DNA from: Haladaptatus caseinilyticus
GTDB taxonomy: Archaea > Halobacteriota > Halobacteria > Halobacteriales > Haladaptataceae
Length of the DNA stretch: 64,000 nt
NCBI RefSeq assembly: GCF_026248685.1
Contig: NZ_CP111036.1
Coordinates: 2,108,001-2,172,000, forward strand
Direction of reading: 5' to 3'
The notes under the pieces were generated by a model. That model did not search any database, was not told the DNA's origin, and saw only the letters and a list, made by a program, of their open reading frames with translations. A program made the position numbers and the translations under genes. This document shows, piece by piece, positions 8,862-17,255 of this stretch. The number at the start of each line of letters is the position of its first letter. Position 1 is the stretch's first letter.

Positions 8862-9074
8862 CTAGATTTCCCGTGCCGTGAGATACGTTAGCACTGCCAA
8901 TCCGACGAACGGGATGACGACCAGTGCCAAGCTGATGAGGCCGACCAGCGAACTACCGTCACTCCACGGGCTGAAGGCGAGGAAGACGGCGAAGAAGAAT
9001 GCCAATATCCCGAGTGGGACGACGTTGACCGTGATGTCGAGGAGCGTTTCCCGGTCGAAGACGCGTTCTGCCAT
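8862..9074 (-). CDS. Small two-helix membrane protein, DUF6684-like
   Basis: Starting at ATG 9074, the 70-residue product begins MAERVFDRETLLDITVN and has two membrane helices (about 18-38 and 47-66). A longer frame from 9104 adds ten residues but the internal ATG matches the family start. It lies 51 bases upstream of coxA on the same strand and is probably co-transcribed. I recognise it as a haloarchaeal conserved family seen beside cox genes; its role is unknown. Confidence 0.75.
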   Translation of the reverse strand: MAERVFDRETLLDITVNVVPLGILAFFFAVFLAFSPWSDGSSLVGLISLALVVIPFVGLAVLTYLTAREI

Positions 9075-9175
9075 AGTAGGTAACGATAGCAATGGGGGCA
9101 TCAAATAGGTTAATGATTCGTGGTAGCTGAAAATCGTCCCCGTATCGGATCATTCGTCGCTGATTCCGACTCGTT

Positions 9176-9541
9176 TCAGACCGATTCCGGTTGCCAAAGC
9201 GACCCCGCGATACCGCCGACGAGCAGGATGGCACCGCCGATGAGGATAGCAGTGCCGCGAAGCCTGACCGATCCAGTCGTCAGCGTCCAGATAACGCCCC
9301 CGACGACGAACGCCAGTCCCGCCGACGCGATGAGGCCTTTCCACGGACTGTTGATATATTCCGATTCGCGGAGGATACCGACGCAGCTACCGACGAACAT
9401 CAGCATGCCACCGACGGCAACGGGAAAGAGGTATTCGGCCATCACGATACCGGTCTCGAACAGGGCCAACCCGAACGCGACGAACAGCGGCCACGGACTG
9501 GATTTTCGGTATTGGTCGGAGAGCCCCGGTTGTTCGTCCAT
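9176..9541 (-). CDS. Four-helix membrane protein, DUF7541-like
   Basis: From ATG 9541 the product has 121 residues: a polar N terminus with a QYRKSSPWPLFVA segment, then four hydrophobic helices ending in GGIAGSLWQPESV. A longer reading from 9664 would add a basic, non-conserved leader and is rejected. The gene order 9541 to 8862 to coxA on one strand suggests an oxidase-associated assembly or accessory function, as for similar haloarchaeal clusters. This is inference from neighbourhood. Confidence 0.7.
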   Translation of the reverse strand: MDEQPGLSDQYRKSSPWPLFVAFGLALFETGIVMAEYLFPVAVGGMLMFVGSCVGILRESEYINSPWKGLIASAGLAFVVGGVIWTLTTGSVRLRGTAILIGGAILLVGGIAGSLWQPESV

Positions 9542-9769
9542 GGTCGCGCTTGGGGCTTCAGTGGTTTCACGGTTGCGTCTTCGACTAGCGAGATCGCAAT
9601 GCGGTTCCGGTTCCGGTGATGAGGACGGGTGACAGCGAAGATGGGTCGTCCCGTTCACACCCACCGTAGCACATCACGGGCACACCGGGAACCGACCGTC
9701 GTGGAAGCCTTCGTTCCGATCCGTCACTACCATTTCAAGTCGGGAGCAACCGACTCGTCCCGAATTTCA

Positions 9770-11074
9770 CTAATCTCCACTGACGGCATCGACTTGTTCG
9801 CCGGGCGCAGGTTCGGCACTGTACAGCATCGCGAACACGATGGACGAGACGACGATGAACGCCGATGCGGTCCAGAAGGCGACGAGGACGCTGGTGGCGT
9901 CCCAAATAGCCCCCACGAAAACCGGACCACCGACCTGCCCGACTTTCCACGCGATGGAGCGAAGAGAGAGGCTGGAGGCCACGGCATCGAACTGCTCGCC
10001 CTCGCCGACGAACAGGGCCATGCTTGCGGGCAGGCGGAGGCTGTCGCCGATTCCGAGCACCGCGTACGCCGCGAAGAGGACGAAGAAGGCGCCGGGGAGT
10101 GCCATCTCCTCGCCGAAGGCGTTGACGATCATATCCGGAATGTAGACGTGAGCGAACCCGGCCAGGGGGATGAGCGCGGTTCCAACTGCATAGACCAACG
10201 CGCCCGCGAGGATAAATCGGTGGGTATGTTCCACGCGGTCGGTCCAGTCGCCGACTTTACCCTGCGTGATGGATTTGGTCAGCTTTCCGCCCGCCATGAT
10301 GCCGCCGACGATGAACGGGTTGATGCCGAACTCCGTAACGGCGTAGATGGGAAGGAAGGTGATGACGGCCATCTTCCCGACGCTGAACGAGAGACGGAAG
10401 AAGACGAGGGCTTTGATGGCCGATCGCCCGAGAAGCATCTCGATGGTCTCGCGACCGCTGGACTCCTCGGGGTCCTTTCTCCCGCCGGGGTTGTCCCGGA
10501 GGAACAGGAGAACCGAGATGAACGCCAGAACGGTCACGACGCTCAGCGCGATATAGGTCTCCTGAAACCCGTACAGATACAGCAGGAGACCGCCGAAGAT
10601 GTCACCGATGAGGCTCGATAGCGCGCCGACCTGATTGTACGTCCCGATCCACAGTCCACGCGAACTCTCCTCGCTGATTTCGCCGACGACGGTCATCCCG
10701 GTCAGCCAGAGGATACTCGCGGCAGTTCCCTGTAGGACGCGGACCAAAATGACCTGCGTGACGTTTTCGACGAACATGAAGCCGATGAAGACGACCACGT
10801 TGAGCAGGAGTCCGAACAGCAGGATTCGCTTCGAGTTTCGCGTGTCGATGTATCGACCCAGCGGGAGGACGATGAACAACTGGACGATCGCGAACGCCGT
10901 GCCGAACAGTCCCTCCATGGTGCTCGTCGTCTGGAAGATGTCGGCGTACAACGCGAGTGCGATGAGAATAGTCGAGTACGCTTGACTGCGCGCGAACGCG
11001 GTGCTGGCGACTGCGATGAACTCGCGGTTTTTGAAGAGGCGGAGCGAACTCCCGCCGCTCGTCTCACCGGACAC
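9770..11074 (-). CDS. Major facilitator superfamily transporter
   Basis: The 434-residue protein has twelve predicted membrane helices in two halves separated by a charged loop (GGRKDPEESSGRETIE). The first half has the MFS-type loop PLGRYIDTRNSKR between helices 2 and 3, and the second half repeats it as QGKVGDWTDRVEHTHR. It starts with GTG at 11074. The substrate is not evident. The gene stands alone: 105 bases separate it from the longest frame downstream and 89 bases from the Gly-rich gene upstream. Confidence 0.88.
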   Translation of the reverse strand: MSGETSGGSSLRLFKNREFIAVASTAFARSQAYSTILIALALYADIFQTTSTMEGLFGTAFAIVQLFIVLPLGRYIDTRNSKRILLFGLLLNVVVFIGFMFVENVTQVILVRVLQGTAASILWLTGMTVVGEISEESSRGLWIGTYNQVGALSSLIGDIFGGLLLYLYGFQETYIALSVVTVLAFISVLLFLRDNPGGRKDPEESSGRETIEMLLGRSAIKALVFFRLSFSVGKMAVITFLPIYAVTEFGINPFIVGGIMAGGKLTKSITQGKVGDWTDRVEHTHRFILAGALVYAVGTALIPLAGFAHVYIPDMIVNAFGEEMALPGAFFVLFAAYAVLGIGDSLRLPASMALFVGEGEQFDAVASSLSLRSIAWKVGQVGGPVFVGAIWDATSVLVAFWTASAFIVVSSIVFAMLYSAEPAPGEQVDAVSGD

Positions 11075-11163
11075 TGTTACGAACCGAAACAGGTGTGCGA
11101 GCTATAAGAATCCCCGTTTTTAGTCCGTGAATTGCCGAAAGATAGGTGACAGGTTGTGACCGT

Positions 11164-11547
11164 TTAGTCGTCTTCGAGCGCGTCAGCGATGCGTTGAAGC
11201 TGTCGCGTTACGTCTCGGACTTCGTCTCGAAGCTGTCGAACTTCCCGGGTGAGTTCCTCGTTTCCTGCGGATTCACCGCGACCACTCGGGCCGCCCGGTC
11301 CGCCACCCATGCCGCCGGGGCCGCCGGGGCCGCCGCCCATCATACCACCCATCATCTGTGCGAACGGGTTACCGCCCATGCCGCCGGGGCCGCCGCCCTC
11401 GCCACCGAGTGCCTCTTTCAGGCGCTCTTCACGGTCTTCGTCGCCCTCCTCGGCGCGCTTTTCGCGGATTTCCTCGACACGCTCTCGGAACGATTTCTCT
11501 TCGCTGTCGGTTCCATTTTCGTCTTCGTTGGCTTCCTCATCTGCCAT
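11164..11547 (-). CDS. Gly/Met-rich low-complexity protein with flanking coiled coils
   Basis: The 127-residue product has an acidic, Glu/Arg-rich helical N terminus (about 1-45), a low-complexity centre made of repeated [14 protein letters not shown] and similar units (about 50-88), and a helical C terminus with heptad-like Leu/Val spacing (LTREVRQLRDEVRDVTRQLQ). It is soluble and has no known domain that I recognise. The same GGMGG composition is found in the tails of DnaK, DnaJ and the rhomboid protein in this window. The function is unknown. Confidence 0.7.
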   Translation of the reverse strand: MADEEANEDENGTDSEEKSFRERVEEIREKRAEEGDEDREERLKEALGGEGGGPGGMGGNPFAQMMGGMMGGGPGGPGGMGGGPGGPSGRGESAGNEELTREVRQLRDEVRDVTRQLQRIADALEDD

Positions 11548-11858
11548 ACTCGTCCGTTCTAGCGCACGCCCGAAAAGGGTTGTGTCCCATGCTGGCAGAG
11601 TTAGCTACCGAATCCCGATGCGACCATACGGTACGGCGGAATACCTCCGGATGGCAGCGGTCGAACGGTGGCTTAGCGACCTGAAGCGGTCGTTACCAGC
11701 GAATCACCGGGGGCGAAACAGTCACATCCGAATTCGTAGTTCGGAACACTCGGAGAGGACCGTCGTTGCTCCGGCATCGCCCCACGTTACGAACACTGAA
11801 CGATGGAAACGGTTGACAGGGTTAAAATTCGCCGATAGCGTTACTGGAAAGGACTTCA
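11548..11858. other. Gene-free stretch, divergent promoters
   Basis: This 311-base stretch lies between the divergent Gly-rich gene and the HTH gene. Only short unconvincing frames are present. A TTAAAATT at about 11821-11828 is a possible TATA box for the HTH gene, 31-38 bases before its ATG. No repeat or RNA gene was seen. Confidence 0.5.
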
Positions 11859-12212
11859 ATGGCTCGCGGGTCCGTCGGCTCAGTGGTTATCAGCCTGGGA
11901 GAGCGCCGCAACCGGTACGTGTTGTACTCGCTCTATCAGCATTCCAAAACTGCACCGATGGGGGTGGAAGTGCTCTCCAGGGAAGTCGCCGGATGGGAAA
12001 ACGGCGTTCCACCTGAATCGGTCCCCGACGAGACGTTCGAGGCAGTGCTCGACGACCTCTCTCGAAACTGTCTTCCCTCCCTCTCCTATCGTGGATTAGT
12101 CGAATACGATCCTCTCAGTGGACTCGTTGGACGGCCGCGGTACTCGCTTTTGGCGGACCGCCTCGTTTCCCTTTTAATTCGTATCGAACTCGCTCCGTTT
12201 CTGAACCCTTAA
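11859..12212 (+). CDS. Winged-helix DNA-binding protein, DUF7344-like
   Basis: The product has 117 residues. It has the pattern of a haloarchaeal winged-helix domain: SLGERRNRYVLYSLYQHS, then VEVLSREVAGWENG, then a recognition-helix region ending in LVEYDPLSGLV and a hydrophobic C-terminal helix. Such proteins are probable transcription regulators. It lies 25 bases upstream of grpE on the same strand, although grpE has its own TATA box. A role in chaperone control is possible but unproven. Confidence 0.75.
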   Translation: MARGSVGSVVISLGERRNRYVLYSLYQHSKTAPMGVEVLSREVAGWENGVPPESVPDETFEAVLDDLSRNCLPSLSYRGLVEYDPLSGLVGRPRYSLLADRLVSLLIRIELAPFLNP

Positions 12213-12214
12213 AC
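12208..12214 (+). promoter_or_regulatory. TATA box of grpE (leaderless)
   Basis: CTTAAAC, which overlaps the end of the HTH gene, is centred about 26-27 bases before the grpE ATG at 12238. This fits a leaderless transcript starting at the ATG. Confidence 0.5.
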
Positions 12215-12237
12215 GCACGGAAGGGCTTTCGGTATGT

Positions 12238-12885
12238 ATGACCGAGGAGCCTGCTCAGACGGGAGCAGATGAGCAAGTCGAAGACATGGATGGAGAACCA
12301 TCGGACGAAAAAGCACCGGACGAAGACGTTCTCGACCAACAGGAAACCGACCTCGTCGAACGGATCGCCGACGACGACGAGACCCTCGCCCAAGATGTAG
12401 AAGATCACTTCGTCGCGATCGAATCCGAACGACAGGAGCTGGAGGCCGAAGTGGACGACCTCCGAACACGTCTGAAGCGAAAACAGGCCGACTTCCAGAA
12501 CTACAAGAAACGCGCGAAAAAGCGACAGGAACAACTCGAAAAGCGAGCGACGGAGGACGTCGTCCATCGACTCATCGACGTGCGTGATAACCTGAAACGC
12601 GCCGTCGAAGAGGAGCACGAAGACGTCGAAAGTCTCCGTAGCGGCGTCGAACTCACGCTGAAAGAACTCGACCGCGTGTTCGAGGAGGAGAACGTCGCCG
12701 AAATCGACCCCCACCCCGGCGCGGACGTCGACCCCCAGCGCCACGAGGTGATGCTCCGTGTCGAAAGCGAGCATCCCGAAGACACCATCGCTGACGTGTT
12801 CCAACCGGGCTACGAAATGGCGGATAAAGTTCTGCAGGCCGCACAGGTTACGGTCAGCGACGGAAGCGGCGAGACCGAAGAATAA
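12238..12885 (+). CDS. grpE: GrpE nucleotide exchange factor
   Basis: This is the co-chaperone that releases ADP from DnaK. The 215-residue product has a very acidic N-terminal 50 residues, a long coiled coil (LEAEVDDLRTRLKRKQADFQNYKKRAKKR is its core region, about 65-95), then the GrpE head with ENVAEIDPHPGADVDPQRHE and a final strand-rich part containing VFQPGYEMADKVLQAAQVTV. Length is normal. The dnaK gene follows after 231 bases and dnaJ after that, giving a complete Hsp70 set. Confidence 0.95.
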   Translation: MTEEPAQTGADEQVEDMDGEPSDEKAPDEDVLDQQETDLVERIADDDETLAQDVEDHFVAIESERQELEAEVDDLRTRLKRKQADFQNYKKRAKKRQEQLEKRATEDVVHRLIDVRDNLKRAVEEEHEDVESLRSGVELTLKELDRVFEEENVAEIDPHPGADVDPQRHEVMLRVESEHPEDTIADVFQPGYEMADKVLQAAQVTVSDGSGETEE

Positions 12886-13080
12886 CACGAAACTCCCGCT
12901 GTTTTCCGCGGTTCGTTCTTCCTCCCAAATCGGGCAAGTGCGGGAAAAAACCGATCCACGATGAGTCGGGAGGTTGTGTACCGGTTCGATATAAATGTCC
13001 CGGAGCGAAGAGCCGTGAAAAATTAAAACCGTGTGACTGCGACGGGGTGACGTTTCCACCGTCCTCACCACATCTAGTAA

Positions 13081-13088
13081 CCTTTAAC
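13081..13088 (+). promoter_or_regulatory. TATA box of dnaK
   Basis: CCTTTAAC lies 29-36 bases before the ATG at 13117, giving a predicted leader of only a few bases. The intergenic region 12886-13080 also has AT-rich runs (GAAAAATTAAAAC near 13017) that might carry heat-shock control elements. Confidence 0.5.
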
Positions 13089-13116
13089 CGGCGCAAACGG
13101 GTAGGGTAATCCAACA

Positions 13117-15024
13117 ATGGCGAGTAACAAGATTCTCGGTATCGACCTCGGTACCACGAACAGCGCGTTCGCGGTCATGGAAGGTGGCGACCCAGAAATC
13201 ATCGTCAACGGGGAAGGTGACCGAACCACACCATCGATCGTCGCGTTCTCCGACGACGGTGAGCGTCTCGTCGGGAAACCGGCCAAAAATCAGGCCGTCC
13301 AGAACCCCGAAAAGACGATCCAGTCCATCAAGCGACACATGGGCGACGAGGATTACACCGTCGAAATCGAGGACGAGGAGTACACGCCGGAGCAGATTTC
13401 GGCGATGATCCTCCAGAAGATCAAACGCGACGCCGAGGAGTATCTCGGCGACGACGTGGAGAAGGCAGTCATCACGGTGCCCGCATACTTCAACGACAAA
13501 CAGCGACAGGCGACGAAGAACGCGGGCGAAATCGCTGGCTTCGACGTGGAGCGCATCGTCAACGAGCCGACCGCCGCATCGATGGCCTACGGGTTGGACG
13601 ACGAATCCGACCAGACGGTTCTCGTCTACGACCTCGGTGGCGGAACGTTCGACGTTTCCATCCTCGACCTCGGTGGCGGCGTCTACGAGGTCGTCGCCAC
13701 GAACGGTGACAACGACCTCGGTGGCGACGACTGGGACCACGCTATCATCGACTACCTCGCCGAGGAGTTCGAGTCGGAACACGGTATCGACCTCCGCGAC
13801 GACCGGCAGGCGCTCCAGCGACTCAAGGACGCCGCCGAGGAGGCGAAAATCGAACTCTCCTCGCGCAAGGAGGCGGACATCAACCTTCCGTTCATCACGG
13901 CAACGGACGACGGCCCTGTTCACCTGGAAAACAGCCTCACCCGTGCGAAGTTCGAATCGCTGACGAGCGACCTCATCGAGCGCACCGTCGAACCGACGGA
14001 ACAGGCGCTTTCGGACGCAGGCTACGAGAAGAGCGACATCGACGAGGTCATCCTCGTCGGCGGTTCGACCCGTATGCCACAGGTCGCAGAGCAAGTCGAA
14101 GAGCTGACCGGACAGGAACCGAAAAAGAACGTCAATCCCGACGAAGCCGTCGCACTTGGTGCGGCGATTCAGGGTGGCGTCCTCTCCGGCGACGTGGACG
14201 ACATCGTGCTGCTCGACGTGACGCCGCTCTCGCTCGGTATCGAGGTGAAAGGCGGGCTGTTCGAGCGACTCATCGACAAGAACACGACCATCCCGACCGA
14301 GGAGTCGAAGATATTCACGACCGCCGCTGCCAACCAGACCTCGGTGCAGGTTCGCGTTTTCCAAGGTGAGCGGGAGATGGCGGCCGACAACGAACTACTC
14401 GGCGAGTTCCATCTCGCAGGCATTCCACCCGCACCAGCCGGAACGCCTCAGATCGAAGTCGCATTCAACATCGACGAAAACGGCATTGTCAACGTCTCCG
14501 CCGAAGATCATGGCTCCGGTAACAGCGAGGAGATCACCATCGAAGGTGGTGCCGGTCTCTCGGACGAGGAGGTCGAGCGGATGCAGGAGGAAGCCGAACA
14601 GCACGCGGAAGAGGACAAGGAGCGCCGAGAACTCATCGAAGCGCGCAACGCCGCCGAAGGCTCGATCCAGCGCGCAGAAACGCTCCTCGAAGAGAACGAG
14701 GAGAACATCGACGACGACCTCGAAGCTGACATCCGCGACGCGATCGAGGACGTTCAGGAGGCGCTCGAAGACGAGGACGCGACGAAGGAGGACCTCGAAT
14801 CCGCGACCGAAGACCTGAGCAAGGCGCTCCAGGAGATCGGGAAACAGATGTACCAGCAACAGGAGCAAGCCCAGCAAGCCGGTGCCGCAGGCCCCGGCGG
14901 AATGGGTGGTGGCGCCGGTCCCGGCGGCATGGGCGGCGGTCCAGGTGCGGGCGCGGGCCCCGACGGACAGGACGCGGACGAGTACGTCGATGCCGACTTC
15001 GAAGACGTGGACGACGACGAATAG
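13117..15024 (+). CDS. dnaK: Molecular chaperone DnaK (Hsp70)
   Basis: This is the ATP-dependent cytoplasmic chaperone. The ATPase domain (about 1-360) shows phosphate-1 [12 protein letters not shown], phosphate-2 [14 protein letters not shown] and adenosine motif [12 protein letters not shown]. The substrate-binding domain begins after [10 protein letters not shown] and a helical lid follows. The C terminus (about 590-620) is a Gly/Met/Pro-rich stretch with GPGGMGG units followed by an acidic [14 protein letters not shown] end, the usual haloarchaeal replacement for the EEVD-like tail. Length 635 aa is normal. It sits between grpE and dnaJ. Confidence 0.98.
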   Translation: MASNKILGIDLGTTNSAFAVMEGGDPEIIVNGEGDRTTPSIVAFSDDGERLVGKPAKNQAVQNPEKTIQSIKRHMGDEDYTVEIEDEEYTPEQISAMILQKIKRDAEEYLGDDVEKAVITVPAYFNDKQRQATKNAGEIAGFDVERIVNEPTAASMAYGLDDESDQTVLVYDLGGGTFDVSILDLGGGVYEVVATNGDNDLGGDDWDHAIIDYLAEEFESEHGIDLRDDRQALQRLKDAAEEAKIELSSRKEADINLPFITATDDGPVHLENSLTRAKFESLTSDLIERTVEPTEQALSDAGYEKSDIDEVILVGGSTRMPQVAEQVEELTGQEPKKNVNPDEAVALGAAIQGGVLSGDVDDIVLLDVTPLSLGIEVKGGLFERLIDKNTTIPTEESKIFTTAAANQTSVQVRVFQGEREMAADNELLGEFHLAGIPPAPAGTPQIEVAFNIDENGIVNVSAEDHGSGNSEEITIEGGAGLSDEEVERMQEEAEQHAEEDKERRELIEARNAAEGSIQRAETLLEENEENIDDDLEADIRDAIEDVQEALEDEDATKEDLESATEDLSKALQEIGKQMYQQQEQAQQAGAAGPGGMGGGAGPGGMGGGPGAGAGPDGQDADEYVDADFEDVDDDE

Positions 15025-15066
15025 ACGGGCGATTCAAGTATTCCCCTACTTTAGAGAGGATAACTG

Positions 15067-16212
15067 ATGAGTGAGGACTTCTACGACGTGCTCGGTGTGA
15101 GTCGGGACGCCGACGAGAGCGATATCAAGAGCGCATACCGAAAGAAAGCGGCCGAGTACCACCCAGACGTGAGCGATGACCCGGACGCGGAAGAGAAGTT
15201 CAAGCAGGTCAAGAAGGCAAAGGAAGTGCTCTCGGACGACGAGAAGCGCAGAGCCTATGACCAGATGGGTCACGACCGGTTCGAACAGGCCGAAAAACGC
15301 GGCGGTTTCGACGGTAACGGAGCCGGCGCCGGTGGTGGCAACCCGTTCGGTGGCGGTGGCGGCATGGGTGGCATGGGCGACATCTTCGAGCAGTTCTTCG
15401 GTGGCGGTGGCGGCCGGAACCCGAACCGACCACAGCAGGGACAGAACCTGCGGACCGGGCTAGAGATCGACCTCCAAGAGGCCTTCGAGGGCGCGAAAAA
15501 ACAAGTGACGGTTCGCCGGCCGGAGCGCTGTGGTTCCTGCGACGGGAAGGGTCATCCGAAAGGGGCCGACGTACAAACCTGTCCGGAATGTCAAGGCCAA
15601 GGGCAGGTTACGCAGGTACAGCAGACGCCGTTCGGTCGTGTCCAGCAGTCCCGTACCTGTGGGCGCTGTAACGGCGAAGGGGAACTGTACGAGGAGACGT
15701 GTGACGACTGTGGCGGCGACGGCGTCGTCCACCGACGAGCGAAGCTCCAGGTGGATATTCCTGCGGGTATCGCCGACGGTCAGACGCTTCAGATGGAACG
15801 CGAGGGTGCGCCGGGCGAAAACGGCGGACCGAACGGCGACCTTCTCATCGAGATCCGAGTTCGCGACCATCCGGACTTCGAACGGGAAGGGGCCGACCTC
15901 GTCCATCGCAAGCCGATTTCGTTCCCGCAGGCCGTGTTCGGCGACGAGCTAGAAATCACGACACTCGACGGCTCCGTCGAGATGGACGTTCCGTCGGGAA
16001 CACAGAGCGGCGAGACGTTCCGCCTGCAGGGGAAGGGAATGCCTCACCTGCGACGGCGGGGGCACGGTGACCTCTACGTGAAGGTGCAAGTCGTCACGCC
16101 GGATTCGCTCAATGACGAGCAGAAGGAAGCGTTGGAGGCGTTCGCGGAGGCAGGTGGCGAGAACGTGAACGTGGGCAAGGGCTTTTTCGAGCGAATCAAA
16201 AACAGCTTCTAA
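15067..16212 (+). CDS. dnaJ: Chaperone DnaJ (Hsp40)
   Basis: This is the co-chaperone that stimulates DnaK ATPase. The J domain (1-70) contains the HPD triad in AEYHPDVSDD. A Gly/Phe-rich linker with GGGGMGGMGD follows (about 80-115). Four zinc-finger repeats are complete: CGSCDGKG, CPECQGQG, CGRCNGEG and CDDCGGDG. The C-terminal substrate-binding domains are intact and the length of 381 aa is normal for type I DnaJ. It lies 42 bases after dnaK with AGAGAGGA upstream of the ATG as a ribosome binding site. Confidence 0.97.
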   Translation: MSEDFYDVLGVSRDADESDIKSAYRKKAAEYHPDVSDDPDAEEKFKQVKKAKEVLSDDEKRRAYDQMGHDRFEQAEKRGGFDGNGAGAGGGNPFGGGGGMGGMGDIFEQFFGGGGGRNPNRPQQGQNLRTGLEIDLQEAFEGAKKQVTVRRPERCGSCDGKGHPKGADVQTCPECQGQGQVTQVQQTPFGRVQQSRTCGRCNGEGELYEETCDDCGGDGVVHRRAKLQVDIPAGIADGQTLQMEREGAPGENGGPNGDLLIEIRVRDHPDFEREGADLVHRKPISFPQAVFGDELEITTLDGSVEMDVPSGTQSGETFRLQGKGMPHLRRRGHGDLYVKVQVVTPDSLNDEQKEALEAFAEAGGENVNVGKGFFERIKNSF

Positions 16213-16295
16213 TCCACTCCGTCCCGGTCTAATCTCTATTTCTAGCCGAATGAGCTAAGCATATGCACGTCCAGAGATAGGTCGTATACGCTCGA

Positions 16296-16934
16296 ATGTC
16301 TCACGTTGAGTTTTCCCGCAGACAGTTCGTACAGACGATGGCCGGAGTGACCGCGTTCGTCGGGTTCACACGAGGGCAAGCCGCGACGTTCGAACTCGGC
16401 GGCCAGTTGTCAGGTTGGATCGGCCGGTCCCCCGAACCGATCGCCGACAAGACGAACCCGACGATACAGATGCAAGCCGGGAAAACGTACGTCATTGCGT
16501 GGGAGAACGTCGATGGAAATCCGCATAACATCGCCATCGCGGACGGTCAAGGGAACGTGATGGAAGAAACCGAAGTCATGAGCACGAAGGGACAGGTACA
16601 AACGCTCGAATTCACCGCGAAACCGGCCATGGCGACCTACTTTTCGCAAGTCGATGAGGAGACGATGCGAGGAGAAATCGTCGTGGAGCAACCGACGACC
16701 ACCGCGACGATCAACGGGACGAACAACACGACGGCGACGACTACCGTCGGGAGTGTAACTCCCACGACGACGAGTTCGGCGACCACGACGCAGTCGTCCA
16801 CGACGACATCGATGGAAGCGACGAGTACGACTGCCGGGGGGACGACGGACGGCGGCAGTCTGCCGGGATTCGGGTTCCTCGCCGCACTCGGCAGTATCGC
16901 GGGAGTGGGATATCTGCTCCGGCGAAACGACTGA
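16296..16934 (+). CDS. Cupredoxin-like surface protein with PGF-CTERM anchor, copper ligands apparently lost
   Basis: The 212-residue product has a Tat motif (SRRQFV, residues 7-12), a cupredoxin-like beta domain (about 35-130), a Thr/Ser stalk (about 132-185) and a PGF-CTERM sorting tail: PGFGF, a hydrophobic helix and RR near the end. It should be exported, glycosylated on the Thr stalk and lipid-anchored after archaeosortase A cleavage (family knowledge). The first copper-ligand His is present in NPHNIAI, but the C-terminal loop reads YFSQVDEETMRGE, with Ser and Asp where the Cys and His of blue copper proteins should be. It may therefore not be an electron carrier. It has no close co-directional neighbours. 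Confidence 0.75.
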   Translation: MSHVEFSRRQFVQTMAGVTAFVGFTRGQAATFELGGQLSGWIGRSPEPIADKTNPTIQMQAGKTYVIAWENVDGNPHNIAIADGQGNVMEETEVMSTKGQVQTLEFTAKPAMATYFSQVDEETMRGEIVVEQPTTTATINGTNNTTATTTVGSVTPTTTSSATTTQSSTTTSMEATSTTAGGTTDGGSLPGFGFLAALGSIAGVGYLLRRND

Positions 16935-17255
16935 TTCGGCGAGTCACGACGGAGAGTGCGCGGTTGGCAAGTGACACGACCGACGAGAGTCGGCGGAAAA
17001 CCACCCGACAGGTTCGTGAATTTTCACCGGCACCAGAAATCTGCAATCGACACAACCGCCAGAGGACTAGTACACTCACCGCGAACGAGGAATGAAATAA
17101 CGAGCGAGTCGGCGACAGAACGGAGCCGGGAACCTCGCGGAGCGAGTAGTCCCGGCAAATGAAAGCGGAGTGCGTTGTCGAGCTTTTACGGGGGGCCGTC
17201 GGAAGGGGAGGTAACCGTCGCTCTACTCTGGTCGCGACCGTCGTGAAGGGTCGCG
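16935..17255. other. Gene-free stretch between convergent genes
   Basis: These 321 bases separate the ends of the cupredoxin gene and the atoE gene. No coding frame is convincing. The main structure is a nested hairpin at 17125-17156, which could serve as a terminator for one or both genes. The rest shows no repeat or RNA gene that I recognise. Confidence 0.5.
17125..17156 (+). terminator. Nested hairpin, candidate terminator/processing element
   Basis: An outer perfect 7-base stem GCCGGGA (17125-17131) pairs with TCCCGGC (17150-17156). Inside it a 5-base stem CTCGC (17134-17138) and GCGAG (17142-17146) closes a GGA triloop. It lies between two convergent genes. No T-run follows closely, so a standard archaeal terminator is not proven. 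Confidence 0.4.

Noticed and set aside
13084-14364. A 426-codon open frame antisense to dnaK
   Set aside because: It lies wholly opposite the dnaK coding sequence and only mirrors its codon periodicity. Its Val/Arg/Leu-rich text has no domain or start signal. Several similar long antisense frames over coxA, the D-lactate dehydrogenase gene and the CoA synthetase gene were left out for the same reason.
14880-14960. Gly-rich repeats in dnaK (and in 11270-11400, 15330-15420) considered as tandem repeats or CRISPR-like
   Set aside because: They are in-frame low-complexity coding repeats of Gly/Met/Pro codons without spacers. No CRISPR array is present in the window.
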